This document shows, one piece after another, positions 57,610 to 64,000 of a stretch of 64,000 nt of DNA (its first letter is position 1; each line of letters starts with the position of its first letter). The notes under the pieces were generated by a model. The model did no database searches. It worked only from the letters and a program-made list of their open reading frames with translations, and had not been told where the DNA came from. This stretch comes from Calamus simplicifolius (Eukaryota; Streptophyta; Magnoliopsida; Arecales; Arecaceae): contig UESW01003828.1 of the NCBI GenBank assembly GCA_900491605.1, positions 771,009 to 835,008 of the forward strand. The letters are read 5' to 3'. A program made the translations under genes and the position numbers.

Positions 57610-59245
57610 GCATCGATGACGGTTGTAGGTCCTTTAAGGGCCTTTTGAAACTATCTCGGGGGTTTCACGATCGGCCCAGAAGTTGACTCGAGGTTGCTGG
57701 AACCATAGGCCTTGAATCACCTTAGGTGTTTCTCGATCGGCCCAAGGGTGACCTTATGATTACAGGGCTATCGAGATCCTTTTGGAACTACCTCAAAGTT
57801 TCACAGTCGGCCTAGGAGTTAACTTGAGGTTGCCGGAACCATAGATCTTGACCCATCTCATGGGTTTCTCGGCCAACCCGGGGGTGACCTTATGATCGCG
57901 GGACCGTCAAGAGCCTTTTGGAACTATCTCAGAGGTTTCATGGCTGGCCCGGGAGTTGACTCGAGGTCATCGGAACCATAGGTCTTGACCCACCTTGGGG
58001 TTTTTCGGTCGGCCCAGGGGTGACCTATGATAGTGGGGCCGTCAAGAGCCTTTTGAAACTACATCGAGGGTTTCACGACTGGCCCAGGAGTTGACTCGAG
58101 ATTGCTGCAACCATAGGTCTTGAACCACCTCAGAGATTTCTCGGCCGATCATGGGGTGACTTATGATCGCAGGGGCATCGAGAGCCTTTTGGAACTACCT
58201 TAGGGGTTTCACGATCGGCCCGAGAGTTGACTCGTGGTCGTTGGAACCATAGGTCTTAACCTGCATCGGGGTTTCTTGGCCGACCCGGGGGTGACCTTAT
58301 GATCGCGGGGCCATCGAGAGCATTTTGAAAATACCTTAAGGGTTTTACGGTCGGCCCAGGAGTTGACTCGAGGTCACCGAAACCATAGATCTTGACCCGC
58401 CTCGAAGATTTTTCAATCGGCCTGGGAGTTGACTCAAGGTCGTCGAAACTATAGGTCTTGACCCACCTTAGGGGTTTCTCGGTCGGCCCAGGGGTGACCT
58501 TATGATCACGGGGCCATCGAGAGCCTTTTGGAACTACCTCGGGGGTTTCATGGCCGGCCCGGAGTTGACTCAAGATTGTCGAAACCCTTGTCTTGAAATG
58601 CCTCGGGGGTTTCTCGATTGGCCCGAGGATGACCTTATGATCGCGAGGCCATCGAAAGCCTTTTGGAACTACCTTGGGGGTTTCACGGTCGGCCCGGGAG
58701 TTGATTCGAGGTCGCTGAAACCATAGGTCTTGAACCACCTTAGGAGTTTCTCGGACAACCCAAGGGTGACCTTGTGATCGCAGGGCTGTCGAAAACCTTT
58801 TGGAACTACCTTGAGGGTTTCGCGGCAAGCCCAGGAGTTGACTCGAGGTTACCAGAACCATAGGTCTTAAGCCGCTTCGAAGGTTTCTCGGTCGGTCTGG
58901 AGGTGACCTTATGATCGCGAGGCCGTCGAGAGTCTTTTGGAACTACCTCAGAGGTTTCACAGATAGCCTGGGAGTTGACTCGAGGTCGCCAAAACCATAG
59001 GTCTTGACCCGCCTTGGAGGTTTCTTGGTTGGCCTAGGGGTGACCTTATGATCGCGGGGCCGTCGAAAGCCTTTTGGAACTACCTCGAGGGTTTCACGGT
59101 TGGCTCAGGAGTTGACCCGAGGTCGTCGGAACCATAGGTCTTGACCCACCTCGGGGTTTCTTGATCGGTCCAAGGGTGACCTTATGATCGTGGGGCCGTC
59201 GAGAGCCTTTTGGAACTACTTCAAAGGTTTTACGACAGACCCAGG
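57610..59245. repeat. Satellite-like array, about 12 copies of a 137-bp unit
   Basis: Each unit contains CCTTTTGGAACTACCT, GGGTTTCACGGTCGGCCC, GGAGTTGACTCGAGGT, AACCATAGGTCTTGACC and GGGGTGACCTTATGATCGCG. Each unit also has an internal half-repeat: GGTTTCNCGGTCGGCCC occurs twice per unit, at a spacing of about 68 bp, so the array may derive from a shorter unit. One copy near 58390-58450 is short. It sits between Tat2 integrase and aORF2, a usual place for tandem repeats in Tat elements. Confidence 0.9.
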
Positions 59246-59254
59246 AGTCAACTA

Positions 59255-60475
59255 AATTTTTCAAGTCGGATAAGAAGACAACTTTCGAAACTTCTCTTAT
59301 TTTCATCAGCCAAATACATCCATCACTAATAATACTGGCGAAGATTATCCGTGTTCCAAGTGCATGGGATTGGCTGTCCATCGAACTCTTCGATCCGGTA
59401 CGCTCCTCAGTGAAGTACTTTAGTGATCTGATAGGGCCCCTTCCAGTTTGGAGATAGCTTACCTCCTTTAGTTGGCTTGGATACCTCAGCTCTCTTGAGG
59501 CTTAGATCTTCAGAGTGGAATATATTGAGGTAGACCCGAGCGTTGTAATATTTTGCTACTCATTGATGAAAAATAGCCATTTTGAGCCATGTCTGCTCTT
59601 GTGCCTCATCGATGAGGTCGAGGCTAGCCCTCAGTTGAGGGGGTTTGTCTTCTTATTATATGACTCCACTCGGGGACTTGGAAGGCCGATCTCCATCGGG
59701 ATGACTACTTCAGATCAAAAGATGAGGCTGAAAGAGTTTCCCAAGTAGGAATTCTTGGAGTCGTATGATATGCCCACAGCACACTTGAGAGCTCCTTCAT
59801 TCATCTGCCTTTAAACTCATCCAACTGGATTCTGAGTCCCTGAAGGATGGTCCGATTCATAACTTCTGCTTCTTCATTGGTTTGTGGATGTTCGACAGAA
59901 GTGAATCGATGGAAGATATTCAGTTCGGTGCAAAAAGTCTTGAATATGGCATTATCGAATTGTTGATCTTGTCGGTGATGATAGTGTGGGGTAGTCCGAA
60001 GTGGCAGATAATAAACTTTCATAAAAATGCTTTCATCTTGCTCTCAGCGATTTTAGCTAACGCCTCAACTTTGACCCATTTGGTGAAGTAGTCGATGGCA
60101 ACAAGCAAGAACTTCTGTTGACCCGAAGATGGGGGGAACGATCCAAGAATATGCATCTCCCATTGAGCAAAGGGTCATGGGGCCAAGAGCGGACTCAGCT
60201 AAGAGGCTGGCTATCGTTGGACATTAGCATGTTGTTGGCAGCTGTCGCACTTCTAAATCAGCTCAGCGGCATCCTTTCACATAGTGAGCCAATAATATCC
60301 CTGGCGGAGAGCCTTGTATGCCAGCGATTTGGCCCCTAGATAGTTTCTGCATATGCCTTCATGGATCTCTCTGAGGATATAATTGGTGTCTACAAGACCA
60401 GCACATTTAAGGAGGGGATAAGAAAAGGACCTCTTATATAATTGCTCATTCAACAGTACGAACTTAGAAGCCTTC
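59255..60475 (-). pseudogene. Tat2 integrase (end of pol)
   Basis: Minus strand. The H-H-C-C zinc region reads EIHEGICRNYLGAKSLAYKA, LRQGYYWLTM, CDSCQQHA (60400-60240). The core reads QQKFLLVAIDYFTKWVEALA (about 60120-60060) and, later, FTSVEHPQTNEEAEVMNRTI (about 59905-59840), the Tat-type Glu segment. The second catalytic region is eroded (FGLPHTIITDK). The C-terminal part reads KLSPNWKGPYQI and CTWNTDNLRQYY (about 59450-59320). Many stops. Cut at 60475 by Athila2. Confidence 0.85.
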
Positions 60476-61698
60476 TGATGTGTGTCGTATCGCAATGATT
60501 AAAACACCTTATTTTTCACTAATAGAATAGTGAGAGTAAGGGATTGATTCCACAGGGACTTTAGTGATTATCTTGAAATAAATTTATAAATTTAACTAAA
60601 TATATAATTAATAGTGCAAAATAATTAAGATATGGTCTATCTTATAAGAGCACAGCCCGTACCCATAGATCACGGCTCGTCCCTTTTAAGCATAGATCAG
60701 TCTAAAATTATTTTCACTTAAATATAATTTAATAACAATTAAACATGAATAAAAACTTTATTTCATATAAATTAAAAAGTTATGACATTAAGAAGGCAAC
60801 AGATTACAATAAATTCTTGAACCAAACCAGAGACAAGCTGAACCGGGTTGAAGACATGAACCGGGCCACGAACAGAGCATCCACGAATGTCTTCTTCTCT
60901 CCTGGGAACAGAGCTTCCACAAAACCCACGGACGCAGAACCTCTGGATCCACGGACGTTTGCTCCTAGGAACAGAGCATCTGAACTCTCCTCCAAGCCAC
61001 GAACAGAGGATGAATCCCACGGACGCCTTGGGATAGAACCTCCAGGAAGAACACGGATGGCTCCTGGGCACTCCCCTCCTACGAACAGAGCCTCCAAGCT
61101 ATGGCACGAACAGAGCTCCCCGAATCCACGGACATCTCCTCCTTCAAACGGAGCCTCCACGAACCACTGATGGCTGCTCCTAGCTCCCCTCCTTGCTGCT
61201 ATTTGTAGAAGTCCGAACGTGGCCCAGACGTGGAGAAGCAACGGGATTCTGTTGCCATATCAGATGCAGAGACACGGACGCGGTTGCGAAGAAATCCCAG
61301 AGAAATCACGAATAAAATCAAAATTCCTTCCATAAGAGTTTAATTCTTCCAATTTGCTACTTTCCTATTCAATTTATTTCTTAATTGGTGGAGGAAAGAT
61401 TGAATTTGATTAGGAGAAGAATAGTGCGAAAAGAAGGCAATTTCTGAGAAGACGATGAAGTCGGCACTGGGTTTACCGACTTTGCTTTAAAATGTGTGCT
61501 AAATCCTTATAAAATTAATTCTAAGCTCGTTTTAAGTCCGATTCGAGTGTCGTTTGCGTCGTTAAATTCCTAAAATCGAGCTCTTCAAATTGATAGGTTT
61601 TACTTAAAATATTATATAAATATTAAAATATTAAATAATAATAGGTATGTTGATTTATTAATTAATAGGTTTAGTGATAATTATTTATATGTTTATCA
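60476..61698 (-). repeat. 3' LTR of Athila2 (1223 bp)
   Basis: On + it starts TGATGTGTGTCGTATCGC and ends GTTTATCA. The first 240 bp align with the ends of the Athila1 LTRs (for example AGATATGGTCTATCTTATAA and the 'cccgtacccatagatcacggctcgtcc' region), but the middle and far end are different, so the LTR belongs to another subfamily. The middle (about 60860-61170) is built of recurring GAACAGAGC and CACGGACG words. The open + frame there (60745-61170) is a consequence of these words. Confidence 0.8.
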
Positions 61699-61714
61699 CT
61701 CCTCCCAACTTGAA
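61699..61714 (-). other. Polypurine tract of Athila2
   Basis: The minus strand reads AAGTTGGGAGGAG directly before TGATAAAC. The preceding CTCGAGGACGAGTAAGATTC matches the same place in Athila1. Confidence 0.75.
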
Positions 61715-62780
61715 TCTTACTCGTCCTCGAGTAAATAAGAAATTTAGAAATATGTACCAAGCTAGTACAAGAATTGATAATTTTCTTACAGTTTTTCTTA
61801 AAAATTTCTGGTTAGATCATAAGGGAGGTACTTCATTGGATTATTAAGTTTACCCATTTAGTTATAAAGTGTAGTCCATAAGAATTTATAGAATTCTTCC
61901 TTCACCAACTTTCCACTTCTCTGATTAAGTCTTCTAACTTAATTTGGGTTGGGTGTAATGTTTTTTTGTACTTTAGTCCTCTTATTTATTTATTTATGTG
62001 TAAAGTTAGTGCAGTGTCCTAACCCCTTGCTTTCTAATTAACCCTTGTAGCGAGCTTTAGGCCAATGGCTCCCAAACCAATTGGTTTTAGGGCATTAGGT
62101 GTAAAACACCCCTCGAACTTACTGACTCGAGTCAAAAAGGCTTTAGGTAGGACTGACTCTACTTAGGTTCTTTTACATTCTCACCTTTTTACGCGAACAA
62201 CATCACTTTCTTAGGTGACGGAGCCCGATTACTTAGTGAAAAATGCTAAGAACCTAATTTATTAACTTTAAGAGAGATTTTCTTTTTTTTTGAATGACAT
62301 TTTTATCCATACCCTTATTAAGTAGATTGTACTATTAAGATCAGTGGTCAAGAGGGTCTGAAATTATTCTAAAAATTTTTCTGGGCTAAACCCTACCTTT
62401 TATTAGGTTTTCTTAATAATTTATTCCTCAGTATCTTAAAAATAATCTAACCATTATTCATTAATCAGACTGTTTGATTAACTTCAAATCGAGACAGAAT
62501 TTGGTACACCCATCTGATTATAGTTTTACTCGAGGATTTACTTATTCTTTTTCCTCCTCTCAACTTAATTTTCATTGTCCCTAATGGAAGAAAATTTAAT
62601 TTCAATGAAAGATACTACCTGGTAGAGTATTTGAAGGTTGGACATTTCATTGTTGCCATCTTCTTTCAATCTGCTTCTGTTGCTCTTCTCTGGTCACACT
62701 AAAAGAACATAAAGTTAAAAATAACTAATAAACTGGGTTGCCTCCCAAGAGCGCTAAGTTTAAAGTCTTCAGCCAAACTG
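61715..62780 (-). other. Athila2 non-coding region between integrase and LTR
   Basis: No ORF. The segment about 61985-62235 aligns with Athila1 15290-15510 (reverse complement), and weaker similarity continues on both sides. Confidence 0.75.
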
Positions 62781-64000
62781 TGCTGCTCATTATGATAGTG
62801 TTGGGTTCACAAGATCAATTGATTCAACAACTTCTCCATCATTTATTTCTTCTATATATGGTTTCAAACGTTGGCCATTTACTTTGAATGTATTTTCCTG
62901 CTTGGGATCTTTAAGCTCTACAGCTCCATGGGAAAATACTTGAGTTACTATAAAAGGTCCATTCCATCGTGAACAAAGTTTTCCAGGAAAAATGTGTAAT
63001 CTTGAATTGTAAAGCCATACTTTTTGATTTGGTTCAAAAGTTTTTCTATTAATAAATTTGTCATGATATGCTTTGGTTCTTTCTTTATAAATTTTTAAGC
63101 TCTCATATGCATCATTTCGTAGCTCTTCTAACTCATTTAATTGGAGTTTTCTATTGACACCTACATTTTCATATCATAATTAAATTGCTTGATGGCCCAA
63201 AATGCACGGTGTTCTAATTCTACAGGTAAATGACAGGCTTTTCCAAATACGAGCCTGTAAGGAGACATTCCTATGAGAGTTTTAAATGCAGTACGATAAG
63301 ACCATAATGCATCATCCAAACGTTCTGACCAATCATTCCTATCATGTCTCACCGTTTTCTCAAGGATATGTTTAATTTCTCTATTTGATATTTCAACTTG
63401 GCCACTAGTTTGGGGATGATAAGGTGTAGTTACCTTATGAGTAATTCCATATTTGTTCATTAATCCTTCAAAGTATCTATTCGTGAAATGTGTACCCCCA
63501 TCACTTATTATAGCCCTTGGGCATCCAAAACGATTAAGGATATTATGCTGAATAAACTTGATTACAACTTTATGGTCATTGATTCGAGTTGCCATGGCTT
63601 CAATCCATTTGGACACATAATCAACTGCTACTAGAATGTATTCGAATCCAAAAGAGGAAGGAAATGGGCCCATAAAATCAATACCCCATACATCAAAAAT
63701 TTCTACAACCAAGATAGGGTTAGGGGCATCATGTCTTTTCGAGAAATATTTTCTGTTTGTTGACATTGGAGACAATTACGATCGAATTCCTGTGCATCTT
63801 TAAAAAGAGTTGGTCAATAAAACCCACTTTGTAGTACCTTTGCTGCAGTTTTCTTTCCACTAAAATGTCCTCCACATGCAAGAGAATGACAGAAGTTAAG
63901 TATACTTTTGAATTCACTCTCAGGGACACATTGCCTAATCACATGATCTGAACAGTACTTAAATAATTCAGGGTCTTTCCAAAAGTAATATTTGATTTGT
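62781..64000 (-). pseudogene. Athila2 integrase
   Basis: Minus strand, entering from the right edge. Zinc region: CHSLACGGHFSGKKTAAKVL then FY-stop-PTLF (TGA replaces the Trp codon near 63815), CLQCQQ (about 63760). Core: VWGIDFMGPFPSSFGFEYIL, AIISDGGTHFTNRYFEGLMN, HPQTSGQVEISNREIKHILE, so the DDE triad is present. Then SPYRLVFGKACHLPVELEHR, typical of Athila integrases. The frame stops at 63161; a C-terminal part (LNELEELRNDAYES, VWLYNSRLHIFPGKL, VNGQRLKPYIEE) follows to about 62800 in another frame. Confidence 0.9.

Larger units (their letters stand above)
43494..60475 (-). mobile_element. Tat2: Tat-lineage gypsy element, interrupted by two later insertions
   Basis: Read on the minus strand: integrase (about 60475-59255), a 137-bp tandem array (59245-57610), a gene on the opposite strand (aORF2, + strand), a purine tract (44522-44507) and the 3' LTR (44506-43494). 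This is the Tat plan seen in Tat1, in the other orientation. A SIRE copia element (46498-56816) sits inside aORF2 and an Athila element breaks the integrase at 60476. RT, gag and the 5' LTR must lie beyond the window. The pentamer left of the LTR is gagtt; its partner is not in view. Confidence 0.82.
60476..64000 (-). mobile_element. Athila2: Athila-lineage gypsy element, 3' half, runs off the window
   Basis: In minus-strand sense: integrase (64000-62780), a conserved non-coding region (about 62780-61715), a purine tract and the 3' LTR (61698-60476). The pentamer left of it is ccttc. It lies inside Tat2 integrase, so it is younger than Tat2. Integrase is in better shape than in Athila1: 204 codons open at 63775-63161. 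Confidence 0.88.

Noticed and set aside
58256..58861. 201-codon minus-strand frame with repeated RPRNP/EKPxR text
   Set aside because: Lies wholly in the 137-bp array; open frame produced by the repeats.
60745..61241. Overlapping frames of about 140 codons on both strands in the Athila2 LTR
   Set aside because: Inside an LTR, low complexity, no domain, word repeats explain the openness.

Overview
This is nuclear DNA of a flowering plant. It is dominated by transposable elements, has A/T-rich spacers, and contains one multi-exon host gene with GT-AG introns. The residues of that gene (an ISS1-type aminotransferase) and the repeat families would fit a large-genome monocot such as a palm, but that placement is an inference. 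There are no bacterial operons, CRISPR arrays, rRNA genes or convincing tRNA genes.

Layout. (1) 1-5968: the 3' part of a Ty3/gypsy Tat-lineage element (Tat1, + strand). It has a spliced gene on the opposite strand (aORF) and a 1.1 kb LTR, and it was inserted into the 3' end of a Ty1/copia element whose LTR is 6357-7021. (2) 7219-16732: a nearly full-length but decayed Athila-lineage gypsy element with two LTRs, a tRNA-Asp-type primer site and broken gag and pol. (3) 16787-19157: a probable solo LTR of about 2.4 kb. (4) 19596-about 27710: a composite, probably non-autonomous CACTA-type element. It starts with a CACTA terminus, is flanked by C-rich and G-rich tracts, and carries pieces of at least three unrelated host genes: pyruvate dehydrogenase E1-alpha (+), oxidosqualene cyclase (-) and MYB3R (+). 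(5) 30486-32693: microsatellites, a 159-bp duplication and two hAT-like elements, one with a perfect 8-bp target duplication. (6) 33533-41728 (-): the nine-exon ISS1/VAS1-type aromatic aminotransferase gene. Two Tourist-like MITEs sit in its introns, and the last exon lacks one base. (7) 43494-64000: a nested stack. A second Tat element (Tat2, - strand) holds a SIRE-type copia element (46498-56816, - strand) inside an intron of its antisense gene, and a second Athila element (60476 to the window edge, - strand) inside its integrase.

How the parts relate. The two Tat elements lie in opposite orientations but share one plan: pol, then tandem repeats, then an antisense spliced gene with a PF04195-like domain and coiled coil, then the 3' LTR. 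The two Athila elements have very different LTR sequences but share a well-conserved non-coding block between integrase and the 3' LTR. The SIRE element has an extra same-strand ORF (putative plant transposon protein type) between pol and its 3' LTR. Every retroelement coding region seen has stops or frameshifts, so none looks autonomous now.

Most notable: the three-gene capture element at 19.6-27.7 kb, in which the MYB3R exons keep an open frame and all splice sites; the one-base deletion in an otherwise coherent ISS1 gene; and the conserved non-coding Athila block. All identifications come from reading motifs and translations by eye, with no database search.
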